DNA from: Mycolicibacterium wolinskyi
GTDB taxonomy: Bacteria > Actinomycetota > Actinomycetes > Mycobacteriales > Mycobacteriaceae
NCBI RefSeq assembly: GCF_002101965.1
Contig: NZ_LQQA01000013.1
Location: 310,001-374,000 of the forward strand
Reading direction: 5' to 3'
DNA: 64,000 nucleotides
Part shown: piece by piece, positions 9,276 through 19,307 of the stretch
Position numbering within the stretch: position 1 is the first letter of the stretch
How the letters are laid out: each line of letters starts with the position of its first letter
Notes under the pieces: model-generated
What the model was told of the DNA's origin: nothing
What the model saw: the letters and a program-made list of their open reading frames with translations, nothing else
The model's database searches: none
Translations under genes and position numbers: made by a program

Positions 9276-9287
9276 AAGTGATCACTT
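9276..9287. promoter_or_regulatory. Candidate TetR operator (12-bp perfect palindrome)
   Basis: AAGTGATCACTT is a perfect palindrome in the 77-base gap between the divergent TetR and UbiB-like genes, 11 bases upstream of the TetR ATG. TetR proteins commonly bind such sites in their own divergent promoter regions. Binding is an inference. Confidence 0.55.
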
Positions 9288-9341
9288 ACCTTATGCAAGA
9301 CTCTACTTTACGGCTGCGGATACCGACAGTGGGGAGCCCCG

Positions 9342-10751
9342 ATGCCGCAAGACGATTCCGTGCCGCGCGGGCGGATCCGCCGGACGATGCCCTTGGCCGG
9401 GTTCACCGCCCGGGCCGTCGGAGGCCGCTTCGTCGCGGAGTTCCGCCAACGGTCCGGCGACACCGATGCCGTGGCTCGCTTCCACGAGCGCACCGCCGAT
9501 CGCTACACCGACCTGCTGGGACATTCCCGCGGCGTGCTGATGAAAGTCGGCCAACTGATGTCGATGGTCGACGGCGACGCGTTCGGCAGCGGCGGCTTCT
9601 CGCCATACCAGAAGGCGCTGACCCGATTACGCGCCGACGCTCCGCCGATGGACGTTGCCCTCATACGTGACGTGCTCGGCGCCGAACTCGGAGACGCGGT
9701 CGACCTGTTCGCCGAATTCGACGACGAACCCATGGCGGCCGCGTCGATCGGGCAGGTTCATCGGGCTGTCCTGCGGGACGGTCGAGAAGTCGCAATCAAA
9801 ATCCAGTACCCCGGTGTGGCACAAGCAATCCGCGATGACCTGGCCAACACCGAACTGCTTGCGACGGTCATGAGGTTCGCGACCGCGGCCGCCGGAGTCG
9901 CCGCGGATGTCCGAAGCCTCGCACGCGAAGCGGCAGCCCGCATCGCCGAGGAGGTCGACTATCGACACGAAGCACAAATGATCACCCGGTTCGGTGCTCT
10001 CTATCGCGGCCATCCGTTCATCCGTATCCCCGAAGTCATCCCCGAGGCATCCGGCGACCGAGTACTGACGATGACACTGCTGCCCGGAATGGATTGGGAG
10101 ACAGCGCAGCACGCCGATCAGGAGCTGAAGAACCGGTGGACCGAGATCATCGCGCGGTTCGTGCACGGGAACTTCCGCCATGGGAATCTGCTGCACAACG
10201 ATCCCCATCCCGGCAACTATCGCTTCGGAGCCGACGGCACTGTGGGCTTCCTCGACTTCGGATGCGTGAAGGTCTTGCCCGAACGGCTTCGGCACCCGTG
10301 GGTCGCGATGAACCGCGCGGCGCTCGAAGGCCGGTACGACGACTGTCGCGGGCTGATGGCCGAACTGGGCTTCTTCGCCACAGGGCGTCCCATCACGTTG
10401 GACGAACTGCGGTCGTGGTGGGACGTGTTACTCCACGAGATGACGGACATGCCTCAACCCGTCACCTACACGTCAGCCGCCACGGCACGCTTGATGCACG
10501 CCTTGTTCTCGCCCAGCGCCGACAATCCCGTCAATCGAATGCTTGTGCCCGAGGACTTTTCGATGTTTCCCCGGGTTCAGCTCGCGTTGACCCACATCGG
10601 CGCCGGCATGAACGCGTCCCTGTATGCGAAGGCCCTCATGGATGACATGGACGGCGTCGCCGAGCCCGTCACGGAGTTGGGCAGGCGCCACCACGAGTGG
10701 GTTCGCCAACGCGGACTGCCGATGGCATTGGACAGCCACGCTCGCCGGTGA
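9342..10751 (+). CDS. AarF/UbiB (ABC1) family atypical kinase
   Basis: 469 residues. Diagnostic UbiB motifs are all present: the KxGQ motif (LMKVGQLMSM), the A-rich loop replacing the glycine loop (AAASIGQVHRA), the lysine motif VAIKIQYPGV, the catalytic loop HNDPHPGNY and metal motif LDFGC. UbiB-family proteins are atypical kinases or ATPases linked to quinone and lipid metabolism, and in mycobacteria to membrane lipid handling. No C-terminal membrane anchor is obvious. The gene is divergent from a TetR regulator that may control it. Confidence 0.93.
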   Translation: MPQDDSVPRGRIRRTMPLAGFTARAVGGRFVAEFRQRSGDTDAVARFHERTADRYTDLLGHSRGVLMKVGQLMSMVDGDAFGSGGFSPYQKALTRLRADAPPMDVALIRDVLGAELGDAVDLFAEFDDEPMAAASIGQVHRAVLRDGREVAIKIQYPGVAQAIRDDLANTELLATVMRFATAAAGVAADVRSLAREAAARIAEEVDYRHEAQMITRFGALYRGHPFIRIPEVIPEASGDRVLTMTLLPGMDWETAQHADQELKNRWTEIIARFVHGNFRHGNLLHNDPHPGNYRFGADGTVGFLDFGCVKVLPERLRHPWVAMNRAALEGRYDDCRGLMAELGFFATGRPITLDELRSWWDVLLHEMTDMPQPVTYTSAATARLMHALFSPSADNPVNRMLVPEDFSMFPRVQLALTHIGAGMNASLYAKALMDDMDGVAEPVTELGRRHHEWVRQRGLPMALDSHARR

Positions 10752-10760
10752 CGGCAGTCA

Positions 10761-11192
10761 TCACTGCTCGATGCGCGCGCCCAACTGGCCGACCACCGAG
10801 AAGAGATTGGCGACTCCCCAGTGTTCGACGATGCGGCCGTCGCGTACCCGCATCGCGTCGACCGTCTCGAATTGGACCGGCCGCCCGGTCGGCGCGAGCC
10901 CGAGGAAGTCTCCGTGGTGCGTCCCGTGGTAGGTCTTGTAGGTCGTCACCAGATCACCGTCGACCGTCTGCCAGTGGATCTCCGGGCGGAAGTCCGGGAA
11001 AGCCTCGCGCAGGCGGCGGTACAACACCCGGACGCCGTCTTTGTCGGGTGTCGTCCCCGGTTGCGGCGTGTGATCGACGAAGTCGTCGGCGAAGAGTTCT
11101 TCGAACAACTCGAAGTTCCCTTTCCCCTGCACCTCCTCGGTGTTGCGCCGCACCACTGCCACGGCCTGTTCTTCGCGCTCGGTGTGCGTCAT
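10761..11192 (-). CDS. SnoaL-like ester cyclase family protein
   Basis: 143 residues with the SnoaL/NTF2-like fold pattern: helix VVRRNTEEVQGKGNFELFEELFADDFVDH, then TYHGTHHGDFLGLAPTGR and the C-terminal DGRIVEHWGVAN. The D/H residues of FVDH and EHWG are usual pocket residues of this family. Its ATG overlaps the stop of the MmyB-type regulator (11189-11192), so the two are co-transcribed. The family acts on polyketides or small lipophilic compounds, but many members are uncharacterised. Confidence 0.88.
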   Translation of the reverse strand: MTHTEREEQAVAVVRRNTEEVQGKGNFELFEELFADDFVDHTPQPGTTPDKDGVRVLYRRLREAFPDFRPEIHWQTVDGDLVTTYKTYHGTHHGDFLGLAPTGRPVQFETVDAMRVRDGRIVEHWGVANLFSVVGQLGARIEQ

Positions 11193-12112
11193 CGGCTCTC
11201 CTTCCGGACGGACACCGTGTCGGTGCCCGAATCATGTTCGCGCTCACGCCAATTGGCCAACAGTCGCAGCGCTGTGTCTGAGGCCGAATCGGGTTCTGCA
11301 GTGTAGACGATCAACACCTGGTCCTCGTCACCACTCGGATTGAGGGCCTGATATTGCACGGTGAGGTCGCCGACCACGGGGTGGTGATAGCTCTTGGTTC
11401 CGGTGGTCCGGCGCTGGACATCGTGGCGGGCCCACCAGGTGCGGAACTCGTCGGAATGTATCGACAGCTCACCGACGAGCGCCGACAGCCTGGGGTCGTC
11501 CGGGTAGCGGCCGGCGTCGTGGCGCAACATCGCGACGGTGTCCATGGCGACCTGGCGCCAGTCCGTGTAGAGCTCGCGCGCGTGCGGGTCCAGGAAGACG
11601 AACCGGGCCTGGTTGCGCTGGGGCGCGGGCAGGTGCCGGAACTCGGTGATCAGCGCACCGGCCAGTCGATTGTGCGCGAGGACATCCAACCGCCTGCCGA
11701 GGATGAACGCCGGCGAGAGCACACCGTCCAGACGGTCCAACAGATCCAGCGTCGCGGGATGGACGTGTTGAGGCCGCGAACGATGACGCCGCGTCTCGGG
11801 TTGCGGGCGGCCGAGTTTGTGCAGGTGGTCGCGCTCGGCGTCGTTGAGCTGCAGTGCCGTCGCGAGCGCGTCGAGAACGTCGGCCGACGCACTGCGGCTG
11901 CGCCCCTGCTCCAGCCGCGTGTAGTAGTCGACGCTCACCCCGGCCAGCTGTGCGAGCTCCTCACGTCGCAGCCCCGGCACGCGCCGCCGGGCGAACTCAC
12001 CACCGAAACCCACGTCCTCAGGAGTGAGCCGGGCCCGACGAGTGCTGAGAAAGTCAGCGAGCTCGGAACGATTCCTGTCCACGACATCAGTCTTGCGGGC
12101 CTCGGCGGCCAC
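11189..12112 (-). CDS. Helix-turn-helix regulator with MmyB-like ligand domain
   Basis: 307 residues from GTG 12112, chosen because GGAGG lies 4 bases upstream; the frame is open further up to 12208 without a ribosome site. An XRE-type HTH (PGLRREELAQLAGVSVDYYTRLEQGR, split as PGLRREELAQLAG and YYTRLEQGR) is followed by the MmyB-like pocket domain, which in characterised members binds a fatty acid or similar hydrophobic ligand. Such regulators are typically divergent from a short-chain dehydrogenase gene, exactly as here, and regulate it. Confidence 0.9.
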   Translation of the reverse strand: MAAEARKTDVVDRNRSELADFLSTRRARLTPEDVGFGGEFARRRVPGLRREELAQLAGVSVDYYTRLEQGRSRSASADVLDALATALQLNDAERDHLHKLGRPQPETRRHRSRPQHVHPATLDLLDRLDGVLSPAFILGRRLDVLAHNRLAGALITEFRHLPAPQRNQARFVFLDPHARELYTDWRQVAMDTVAMLRHDAGRYPDDPRLSALVGELSIHSDEFRTWWARHDVQRRTTGTKSYHHPVVGDLTVQYQALNPSGDEDQVLIVYTAEPDSASDTALRLLANWREREHDSGTDTVSVRKESR

Positions 12113-12240
12113 GGCACCTCCAAGGGTGGCCCACTTTGTCCCCCGATAAGCCGGGCAGGTTTGAGCAGCCTTTTCGGTGCGGCCGGCTGGTTGATTCGAC
12201 TGCAGCACCCAACTACAGCACTCAACGAGAGGAAGACGAG

Positions 12241-13017
12241 ATGTCCAAGATCATCACCGCCTCCGCCCTTGCCGGCCGTACCGCCTTCGTGACGGGCGCA
12301 TCGAGCGGAATCGGGGAAGCGACCGCCGTGCGGCTGGCCGGTCTGGGTGCCGGCGTCGCCGTGGCGGCCCGGCGCAAATCCAATCTCGACGCGTTGGTCG
12401 AGCGCATCACCGCGGCCGGCGGGAGAGCCCTCGCCGTGCCACTCGACGTCACCGACCGCGACGCCGTGACTGCCGCCGCCGAGTACGTGTCGGCGGAGCT
12501 CGGGCGGGTGGACCTGGTGTTCGCGAACGCCGGGGTTCAACTGATATCGCCGATCGACGACCTGAAGATCGATGACTGGCAGCGCCAGATCGACCTGAAC
12601 ATCACCGGCGTTATGAACACCATCGGTGCCTTCATGCCGCACCTCGTCGACGCCGCCGCGGCAGGCCGGGCGGCCGATCTGATCACGACGTCGTCGATCG
12701 CGGCGACCCGGGTTCTGGAGAAGTTCTCGGTCTACTCGGGCACCAAGGCGTATCTCAGCCAGCTGACCCGGCTGCTGCGAGTCGAGCTCGGTCGCAAGAT
12801 GGTGCGCGTCGCCACGATCGAACCCGGCATGGTGGACACCGAACTGCCCGACCACGTCACCGATCCCGACGCGAGCCGGCTGATGGCCGATCTCATCAAG
12901 GAGATCGACGTGCTGAGCCCGGCGGATGTCGCGGAGACGGTCGCGTTCATCGCGGCGAACCCGCGCCACATCAATCTCACCGAGATCACGATTCTGCCGA
13001 CGCAACAAGCGATCTGA
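12241..13017 (+). CDS. Short-chain dehydrogenase/reductase
   Basis: 258 residues starting at ATG 12241, which has a purine-rich ribosome site (GAGAGGAAG). Cofactor loop TGASSGIGEA, the NAGV motif (ANAGVQ) and catalytic YSGTK (YxxxK) are present, with the upstream serine in TTSSIAA. The C-terminal motif after PGMVDTELPDHV is that of classical NAD(P)H SDRs of the YdfG-like type. It is divergent from the MmyB-type regulator that probably controls it. The substrate is unknown. Confidence 0.93.
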   Translation: MSKIITASALAGRTAFVTGASSGIGEATAVRLAGLGAGVAVAARRKSNLDALVERITAAGGRALAVPLDVTDRDAVTAAAEYVSAELGRVDLVFANAGVQLISPIDDLKIDDWQRQIDLNITGVMNTIGAFMPHLVDAAAAGRAADLITTSSIAATRVLEKFSVYSGTKAYLSQLTRLLRVELGRKMVRVATIEPGMVDTELPDHVTDPDASRLMADLIKEIDVLSPADVAETVAFIAANPRHINLTEITILPTQQAI

Positions 13018-13028
13018 CGGATCGGCCG

Positions 13029-13385
13029 CTAGGCGATGCCGGCGGCTTTGTCGAGGAGCTGCAGAAGGTCGTGGGCCGCGAGTTCCACGGCCTTGTGCCG
13101 CCATTCCGAGGCTCGGTACACGCAGGCGATCAAGCCGGTCCGGTGGACGCGGCGAAAGTCGCCGTATGCGAACGCATATCGAGCCTTGGTCTCGTCGTTG
13201 GCGCCCTCGGTCAAGCCCAGATGCCAGTTCGCATACGCATCCCAGTCATGGTTTTCGAGATAGGAGTTCTGCACGTCGGCTCGCGGTTGGACCTCGCCCC
13301 AGTCGCTGTCGAGCACGTACTGGCGGGATTCGATGAGCTCGCGGGCGAACTCGACGGCCGACTCGTTGAGGGCATATTTCGCCAT
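13029..13385 (-). CDS. Small conserved hypothetical protein
   Basis: 118 residues, acidic/aromatic and soluble, with no signal or membrane segment. I do not recognise a named domain; the region DWDAYANWHLGLTEGANDET followed by YAFAYGDFRRVHR resembles a family of short uncharacterised proteins common in actinobacteria. It begins one base into the stop of the NTF2-like gene (TGATG at 13383-13387), so the two are translationally coupled. It is convergent with the SDR, separated by 11 bases. Confidence 0.75.
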   Translation of the reverse strand: MAKYALNESAVEFARELIESRQYVLDSDWGEVQPRADVQNSYLENHDWDAYANWHLGLTEGANDETKARYAFAYGDFRRVHRTGLIACVYRASEWRHKAVELAAHDLLQLLDKAAGIA

Positions 13386-13792
13386 CAGTCCGGCATTCGG
13401 GTCTGTTGGTAGAGGGCGAGTTTCCAGCGGCCGTCGGCGCGGTGGTAGACGCTCGACATCGCGCCGACGAACGCCGGCTCGTCGCCGTCGCGGTATCCCG
13501 TCCCGGTGTAGACGAGAACGGCGTTGTCGTCGTCGACGGCGATCAACCGGGCATCGCTGATCTCATAGGTACGCCACGGCGGCGAGGCCGAGAGTGCGCC
13601 GACCACGGTGTCGCGGTCCATGACCATGCCGTTGGCGAGCACCATGACCGCGTCGGGCAGCATGAGCTCGCCATAGAATTCGGCGCCGGTCGCCTTGCAC
13701 AGTGAGTCCCAACCCGCTCGCTCAAGGTCGAGGAGTTCGTCGAACAGCGAATCCCGTGCGCCCACCATGATCTGGCAATACCCGCTCACCAC
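13385..13792 (-). CDS. Nuclear transport factor 2 (NTF2)-like protein
   Basis: 135 residues from GTG 13792, or 127 from ATG 13768; neither has a strong ribosome site. The fold pattern is clear: helix LFDELLDLERAGWDSLC, a strand pair with GDEPAFVGAMSSVYHRADGRWKLALYQQ (read as AMSSVYHR and WKLALYQQT). This matches DUF4440-type NTF2-like proteins, usually small ligand-binding or accessory proteins. It is coupled to the downstream 118-residue protein and divergent from the cutinase gene. Confidence 0.85.
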   Translation of the reverse strand: MVSGYCQIMVGARDSLFDELLDLERAGWDSLCKATGAEFYGELMLPDAVMVLANGMVMDRDTVVGALSASPPWRTYEISDARLIAVDDDNAVLVYTGTGYRDGDEPAFVGAMSSVYHRADGRWKLALYQQTRMPD

Positions 13793-13893
13793 GACGTCTA
13801 TGCCTGGGCGCTGCTGTTAAAAGAGTGGTAAAAGTGACTATTGGGTATTGGTGGAACCGTATGGACGGGCCCAGTCGAGGAGAGGCATGACCT

Positions 13894-14559
13894 GTGGGCG
13901 GGCACAAGGGCAGCCGGGCGGGCTTGGCCGCCGCCGCGGTCAGCACTGTCGCCGCGGCGGGCCTCATCGTGCCCCCGGTTGCGGCGGCCGCCCCAGAATG
14001 CCCCGACATCGAGGTCATCTTCGCGCGGGGCACCGATGAACCGGCCGGCATCGGAGTTGTCGGCCAGGCTTTCGTCGACACCCTGAAACCCATGGTGAAG
14101 GGCTCCACCGTCGGCAGCTACGCGGTGAAGTACCCGGCGTCGTGGGACTTCATGAAGGCCGCGGCGGGCGCCACCGACATGAGCAAGCGCGTGCAGAGCA
14201 CCGTCGCGAAATGTCCGAGAACGCAGATCGTGCTCGGCGGCTACTCGCAGGGTGCGGCCGTGGTCGACGTCGTCGCCACCTCGCCCGTCGCGGGTCTCGG
14301 TTACACCGCGCCGCTGCCGGCCGCCGTCGTACCGCACATCGCGTCCATCGTCGTCTTCGGTAATCCATCGGCGCGCATCGGTCAGCCGCTGACCCGGATG
14401 AGCCCCGTCTTCGGCTCCCGCACGGCCGACCTGTGCGCGCCGGCCGATCCCATCTGCTCACTCGGCAGGAACTGGGACGCACACATCAGCTACCCGAAGA
14501 CCGGCCTGGTGAAGCTGGCCGCCCAGTGGGTGACGCGCCACATCAAGCCGCGCGTCTAA
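13894..14559 (+). CDS. Secreted cutinase family esterase
   Basis: 221 residues from GTG 13894, preceded by GAGGAGAGG. A Sec signal peptide (about 1-34, ending AAAA) precedes the mature protein. The cutinase hydrolase features are present: first cysteine in [15 protein letters not shown], nucleophile serine in GGYSQGAA, aspartate in the CAPADPIC loop and histidine in NWDAHISY, with two disulphide cysteine pairs. Mycobacterial cutinase-like enzymes (CULPs) cleave lipid esters at or outside the cell envelope. The gene overlaps the convergent cyclase gene by 4 bases. Confidence 0.95.
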   Translation: MGGHKGSRAGLAAAAVSTVAAAGLIVPPVAAAAPECPDIEVIFARGTDEPAGIGVVGQAFVDTLKPMVKGSTVGSYAVKYPASWDFMKAAAGATDMSKRVQSTVAKCPRTQIVLGGYSQGAAVVDVVATSPVAGLGYTAPLPAAVVPHIASIVVFGNPSARIGQPLTRMSPVFGSRTADLCAPADPICSLGRNWDAHISYPKTGLVKLAAQWVTRHIKPRV

Positions 14560-15389
14560 GCCTCCTGCTCGATCATCACCGGGAACAACCGGTGGGTGCC
14601 GGGCAGACCCTTGAGCTCGGCCTCGCGGGGTGCGGCCAGCATGACGTCGTCGAGGTCGGCGACCGTGTCGGCGACCGGCTCGCTGATCAGAATCTCGCCA
14701 CCGTCCGCCTGATCGGCCACCCGGGCCGCCATCGCGACGTCGAGTCCGAACAGGTCGTCCCCGCGCCGCACCGACGTGCCCATGTGTATGCCCATCCGAA
14801 CCCGAATGCCCTGCCAGCGCTCGGGTTTTTCGGCCAGCGCGTGCTGCACCGCGGTGGCGAACCGCACCGCGTTCTCCGGGTCGGCGAACGCGATCATGAA
14901 ACCGTCGCCCTGTGTCTTGACGACGTGGCCGCCGTGTTGGCCGACGCAGTTCTCGACAAGCCGGTTATGCCTGTCCAGCAGCTTCACCCAGGCCCGGTCG
15001 CCCATCGCCGCGTTCGACTCCGTCGAGCCCTCGATATCGGAGAACACGATGACGACCCGGCCGTCGGCGGTCAGCCGGGCCAGGTCGGGACGTTCCACCT
15101 GCGCCCAACCCGCCAGATCTTCGATCGAGTTGCGCACGGTGGCGCCGAGCCCCTTGTTGATCAGCATGTCCGCGGTCTGGAACACCGTCTTGATCGCCAA
15201 CGGCGCGACGCCGCGACGCTTGCGGCGGCGACGGTCGTCGTTCTCCAGCTGCATGCGCTCGATCTCGCGCCTGGCATTCGTCAACTGCCGCCGGCTGACG
15301 ATGAACAGCACCAGGAACGTGACAAAAGCCGCGAACAACAGCACGACCATCACCAACAAGACGGACTCGGTCAAAGTCGGTGTCGGCAC
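14556..15389 (-). CDS. Membrane-anchored class III adenylate/guanylate cyclase
   Basis: 277 residues from GTG 15389. A single membrane helix (about 8-31) leads through a basic linker to a class III cyclase domain. Metal aspartates are in VFSDIEGST and QGDGF, and the base-contacting lysine in VVKTQGDG. The transition-state motif reads [10 protein letters not shown], where the usual asparagine (VNxAAR) is alanine, so activity may be weak or altered. A -10-like TAATAAT ends 6 bases before the GTG and no ribosome site is present, suggesting a leaderless message. It is divergent from the helicase gene. Confidence 0.9.
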   Translation of the reverse strand: MPTPTLTESVLLVMVVLLFAAFVTFLVLFIVSRRQLTNARREIERMQLENDDRRRRKRRGVAPLAIKTVFQTADMLINKGLGATVRNSIEDLAGWAQVERPDLARLTADGRVVIVFSDIEGSTESNAAMGDRAWVKLLDRHNRLVENCVGQHGGHVVKTQGDGFMIAFADPENAVRFATAVQHALAEKPERWQGIRVRMGIHMGTSVRRGDDLFGLDVAMAARVADQADGGEILISEPVADTVADLDDVMLAAPREAELKGLPGTHRLFPVMIEQEA

Positions 15390-15395
15390 CCGCTG

Positions 15396-15402
15396 ATTAT
15401 TA
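15396..15402 (-). promoter_or_regulatory. Candidate -10 element for a leaderless cyclase transcript
   Basis: On the minus strand TAATAAT sits 6 bases upstream of the GTG at 15389, and no purine-rich ribosome site separates them. Leaderless GTG/ATG starts about 7 bases after a TANNNT-like box are common in mycobacteria. This is inferred from spacing only. Confidence 0.4.
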
Positions 15403-15407
15403 CGGCC

Positions 15408-17993
15408 ATGGCGGTGCACGCGGTGAACGCCGCGTCGGGCAGGCTGGTGTCCACGATGCCCGCGCTCCTCGACGACCCCCACGACCTGTCCGCCCTACGG
15501 GCCAATGCGGCCGACCCCGATGAACTGTTCGCGTCGTTCTCGGCCTGGGCGCAGGCCAACGGCACCACGCTGTACCCCGCGCAGGAGGAAGCGCTGATCG
15601 AGCTGGTCAGCGGCGCGAACGTGATCCTCGCGACGCCCACCGGTTCGGGCAAGTCGCTCGTGGCCACGGGTGCGGTGTATGCGGCCTTGGCCACCGGGCG
15701 CCGCAGCTACTACTCCGCACCGATCAAGGCGCTGGTGAGCGAAAAGTTCTTCGCCCTGTGCGAGGTGTTCGGGGCCGTCAACGTCGGCATGCTCACCGGC
15801 GACGCCGCAGTGAACGCCGACGCGCCGATCATCGTCTGCACCGCCGAGGTGCTGGCCAACATCTCGCTGCGCGAAGGTGAGAACGCCGAGATCGGCCTCG
15901 TGGTGATGGACGAGTTCCACTTCTACGGCGACCCGGATCGCGGGTGGGCCTGGCAGGTGCCGCTGCTGGAACTGCGGAAGGCGCAGTTCCTGTTGATGTC
16001 GGCCACGCTCGGCGACGTCACGTACCTGCGCGCGGACCTCACCCGCCGCACGGGACGGCCGACCGCGCACGTGGCGGGCGCACAACGCCCGGTTCCGCTC
16101 TTCTACAACTACGCGACGACGGCGATGCACGAGACGATCGCCGACCTGCTCGACACCAAGCAGGCGCCGATCTACGTCGTGCACTTCACCCAGGCCTCGG
16201 CATTGGAACGCGCGCAGGCGCTCATGAGCATCAATGTGTGCACCAAGGAGGAAAAGGCCGCGATCCGCGACCACATCGGCAGCTTCCGATTTTCCACGTC
16301 CTTCGGCTCGGCGCTGTCACGAATCGTCCGGCACGGCATCGGCGTCCACCACGCCGGCATGCTGCCCAAGTACCGGCGGCTGGTCGAACAGCTGGCCCAG
16401 GCCGGTCTGCTCAAGGTCATCTGCGGCACCGACACCCTCGGCGTCGGCATCAATGTGCCCATCCGCACGGTCGTGTTCTCGGCGCTGTCGAAGTACGACG
16501 GCACCCGCACGCGGCTGCTCAACGCCCGCGAGTTCCACCAGATCGCCGGCCGGGCCGGGCGCGCCGGTTACGACACCGCGGGCACGGTCGTCGTTCAGGC
16601 GCCCGAGCACGAGGTGGAGAATCTCAAGCAGTTCGCCAAGGTCGCCGACGATCCGAAGAAGCGCCGGAAACTGGTGCGACGCAAGGCCCCTCCCGGCATG
16701 GTGCCGTGGAGCGAGCAGACCATGAACCGTCTGATCGAGGCCGCACCCGAGCCGCTGACCAGCAATATGCGCGTGTCGACGTCGATGATCCTCGACGTGG
16801 TCGACCGTCCCGGTGACCCGTTCGTATCGATGCGGCGCCTGCTGACCGACAATCACGAGCCGCGCAAGCGCCAGCTTCAGCACATCCGCGACGCGGTCGG
16901 CATCGCGCGGTCACTGCTGCAGGCCGGTGTGCTGGAGCGTCTCGACGAACCGGAGCCCGATGGCAGGCGTTACCGGCTCACCGTGGACCTACCTCCCGAT
17001 TTCGCTCTCTACCAACCACTCTCGACGTTCGCGCTCGCCGCGGTCGACGTGCTCGACCCGTCATCGGACACCTATGCGCTCGACGTCGTGTCGGTCATCG
17101 AGGCGACACTCGAGGACCCGCGACAGATCTTGGCCGCACAGCTGAACAAGGCCCGCGGCGAGGCCGTCGCGCAGATGAAGGCCGACGGCATCGAGTACGA
17201 CGAGCGCATCGAACTGCTCGACGAGGTCACCTACCCCAAACCGCTCGCCGAACTGCTCGAGCACACCTACGAGGTGTACCTGCAATCCAATCCATGGGCT
17301 GCCGACGCGCGGCTGTCCCCGAAGTCTGTCGTGCGTGAAATGTGGGAGCGCGCAATGACGTTCCGGGAGTTCGTCAGCGCGTACGGGCTCACCCGCTCAG
17401 AGGGAGCGGTGCTGCGGTACCTGTCCGACGCCTTCAAGGCCCTGCGATCCGGCGTGCCCGCCGCCGCGCGCACCGAGGAAGTCATCGACATCGTCGAGTG
17501 GCTCGGTGAGCTTGTCCGCCAAGTCGATTCGAGCCTGCTCGACGAATGGGAACAGCTCACGAGCCCCGATCAGCCGGTCGATATTCCCGGCGGGGAGATT
17601 CGAGCTGCCCCCACTCGCCCGCTCACCAGCAACGAGCGCGCGTTCACCGCGATGGTGCGCAATGCACTGTTCCGGCGCGTCGAACTGTTCGCCCGGAGGC
17701 GCTGGCACGAGCTCGGCGAACTCGACACCGACTCCGGGTGGACGGCCGAACGGTGGGAACAGGCCGGCGACGCCTACTTCGACGAGCACTCCGACGTCGG
17801 CACCGGAGCCGACGCCCGCGGCCCCGCGCTCCTCATCATCGACCGCGAGCCCGGCCGGTGGCGGATACGCCAGATTCTCGACGACCCCGCGGGCGACCAC
17901 GACTGGGGCTTCGACGTCGAAGTCGATCTCGAAGCCTCAGATGAGGAAGGCACGCCGATTCTGCGGGTGGTCGACGCGGGCCGGATGGATTGA
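15408..17993 (+). CDS. DEAD/DEAH-box helicase with C-terminal DUF3516 (Ski2-like)
   Basis: About 861 residues from ATG 15408; GTG 15447 or ATG 15456 could be the real start, as none has a clear ribosome site. Helicase motifs: TPTGSGKS (Walker A), [10 protein letters not shown] (DExH), [15 protein letters not shown] and [12 protein letters not shown]. The second half (about residue 400 on) is the actinobacterial DUF3516 region. It resembles Ski2/Mtr4-type RNA helicases, so a role in RNA unwinding or decay is plausible but unproven. It is divergent from the cyclase gene. Confidence 0.93.
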   Translation: MAVHAVNAASGRLVSTMPALLDDPHDLSALRANAADPDELFASFSAWAQANGTTLYPAQEEALIELVSGANVILATPTGSGKSLVATGAVYAALATGRRSYYSAPIKALVSEKFFALCEVFGAVNVGMLTGDAAVNADAPIIVCTAEVLANISLREGENAEIGLVVMDEFHFYGDPDRGWAWQVPLLELRKAQFLLMSATLGDVTYLRADLTRRTGRPTAHVAGAQRPVPLFYNYATTAMHETIADLLDTKQAPIYVVHFTQASALERAQALMSINVCTKEEKAAIRDHIGSFRFSTSFGSALSRIVRHGIGVHHAGMLPKYRRLVEQLAQAGLLKVICGTDTLGVGINVPIRTVVFSALSKYDGTRTRLLNAREFHQIAGRAGRAGYDTAGTVVVQAPEHEVENLKQFAKVADDPKKRRKLVRRKAPPGMVPWSEQTMNRLIEAAPEPLTSNMRVSTSMILDVVDRPGDPFVSMRRLLTDNHEPRKRQLQHIRDAVGIARSLLQAGVLERLDEPEPDGRRYRLTVDLPPDFALYQPLSTFALAAVDVLDPSSDTYALDVVSVIEATLEDPRQILAAQLNKARGEAVAQMKADGIEYDERIELLDEVTYPKPLAELLEHTYEVYLQSNPWAADARLSPKSVVREMWERAMTFREFVSAYGLTRSEGAVLRYLSDAFKALRSGVPAAARTEEVIDIVEWLGELVRQVDSSLLDEWEQLTSPDQPVDIPGGEIRAAPTRPLTSNERAFTAMVRNALFRRVELFARRRWHELGELDTDSGWTAERWEQAGDAYFDEHSDVGTGADARGPALLIIDREPGRWRIRQILDDPAGDHDWGFDVEVDLEASDEEGTPILRVVDAGRMD

Positions 17994-18002
17994 GCCCACC
18001 GC

Positions 18003-18455
18003 TCACCGATTCCCGGAATCGGCGTCGAACGTGGTGAGAGCCTGTGACTGGCTGCTGTCGACGACGAATACCGCGAGAAGCCGGGCCGGTTCGGTGGCAC
18101 TGGCGTTCTCGGAGACGACGTGGTGGTCCCCCGGAACCTCTTGCCACGTCTCGCCGGCCTTGAACACCCGCGGCGGCTGCCCGGCGACCTGGCTGCGGAT
18201 CGCGCCGGACAGGACATAGGCCATGATGAACGCCGAATCCGCGTGCCGGTGCGACAGGTCTTTCGCGCCCGGCCCGTATGAGACCTCCAGCGCTACGAGG
18301 GATTTGCCGGGGATGTTGGTGACGGGTTGGTCGAACGCCACCTGCACCACCCCGGCCTCGTCCGGTCCGTGAGCGGCCACGACACCGGCGAACAACAGGC
18401 TCGACGCGAGAACAACGCCGATACACCCGACGGTACGAGCCAGGACAACTTTCAC
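18003..18455 (-). CDS. Exported cupin domain protein
   Basis: 150 residues from GTG 18455, which has GGAGG 6 bases upstream; the frame is open to 18554 but lacks another ribosome site. A Sec-type signal (about 1-27, ending VVAAHG) is followed by a single cupin barrel with metal motif 1 DLSHRHADSAFIMAYVLSG (H-x-H, with the usual later E missing or shifted) and motif 2 GETWQEVPGDHHVVSEN. Probably a small extracytoplasmic metal-binding cupin. Its end is only 9 bases from the convergent helicase gene. Confidence 0.85.
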   Translation of the reverse strand: MKVVLARTVGCIGVVLASSLLFAGVVAAHGPDEAGVVQVAFDQPVTNIPGKSLVALEVSYGPGAKDLSHRHADSAFIMAYVLSGAIRSQVAGQPPRVFKAGETWQEVPGDHHVVSENASATEPARLLAVFVVDSSQSQALTTFDADSGNR

Positions 18456-18553
18456 GATGAGCCTCCACGAGTCGATGTTTGTGAAACCCAGACTCGCGGT
18501 TCCGCCCGTAGAACGAACCCTTGAAAACCAGTAGTCAGCCAGTAGGCCTACCA

Positions 18554-19273
18554 CTACTTCCAGGCGAAGACCGGTTGCTCCAGGTCACCGACCGCATCGT
18601 TGCGGCCCTCCAGACACAGCCACCGCACCTGCAGCAGCACCGCGCCCGTCGGTGCGTGGATGAGGTCGTTGCCGAGCGGGATCTGCACGACCGGGCGCGT
18701 GCTTTCGGGGATGTCGATGAACCTGGGCGAATCGTCGCGCTGCAGTTGATGGAGCCCGACGCGGTAGGCCGCGACGACTTCGTCGGGTGACGGACTCAGC
18801 TCGAGGCGGCCACCGCCCCAGACCACCACCGGCGTGATGACATAGCCCGACCTGGTCGGGTAGTCGTCGAGCAGGCCCAGCACCGTCGAGTCGGGAAGAC
18901 GGACACCCAACTCCTCGTCCAGTTCGCGCAGCGCGGCGTCGACGGCGGTTTCGCCTGGATCCAACCGGCCACCGGGCAGCGCCCACTGCGCGGCGTGCGA
19001 GTTGAGCCGCGACGCCCTACGGCACAGCAGGAACGCCGCACCACCGGACACGTCGACCATGCGGCCGTCCAGACCGGGCTCCGGCATGGGGCGGCCCGCG
19101 ATCCAATCGTCGACCGGTGCGGGATCGACCCGGTCTTCGCCGAGGTCCGAATCGACCAGTACCACCGCGACCGCCGCATGCCGCTTGGTGGGATCGGTTA
19201 CGACGCGGCGGTCGTGGCCGTCCAGGTGGGTACGGATGCGCGCCCGCAACGCGTCGTCATAGGTGATCGTCAC
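18554..19273 (-). CDS. NUDIX hydrolase (CoA pyrophosphatase-like)
   Basis: 239 residues. The NUDIX box is intact: GGRLDPGETAVDAALRELDEELGV (GGRLDPGE, then RELDEELG). The context before it, LLCRRASRLNSHAAQWALPGG, and the overall length fit CoA-diphosphatase-like NUDIX enzymes, which split CoA or nucleotide diphosphates. The upstream region RTHLDGHDRR is also typical of that group. It lies upstream of the cupin gene in the same direction, with a 98-base gap. Confidence 0.9.
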   Translation of the reverse strand: MTITYDDALRARIRTHLDGHDRRVVTDPTKRHAAVAVVLVDSDLGEDRVDPAPVDDWIAGRPMPEPGLDGRMVDVSGGAAFLLCRRASRLNSHAAQWALPGGRLDPGETAVDAALRELDEELGVRLPDSTVLGLLDDYPTRSGYVITPVVVWGGGRLELSPSPDEVVAAYRVGLHQLQRDDSPRFIDIPESTRPVVQIPLGNDLIHAPTGAVLLQVRWLCLEGRNDAVGDLEQPVFAWK

Positions 19274-19307
19274 CGCTCGACCATATGCGGCCGCGTCGTG
19301 TGCGCCG

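Noticed and set aside
14433..15407. Upstream extension of the helicase frame
   Set aside because: It lies opposite the cyclase gene; the helicase homology starts only after about 15408.
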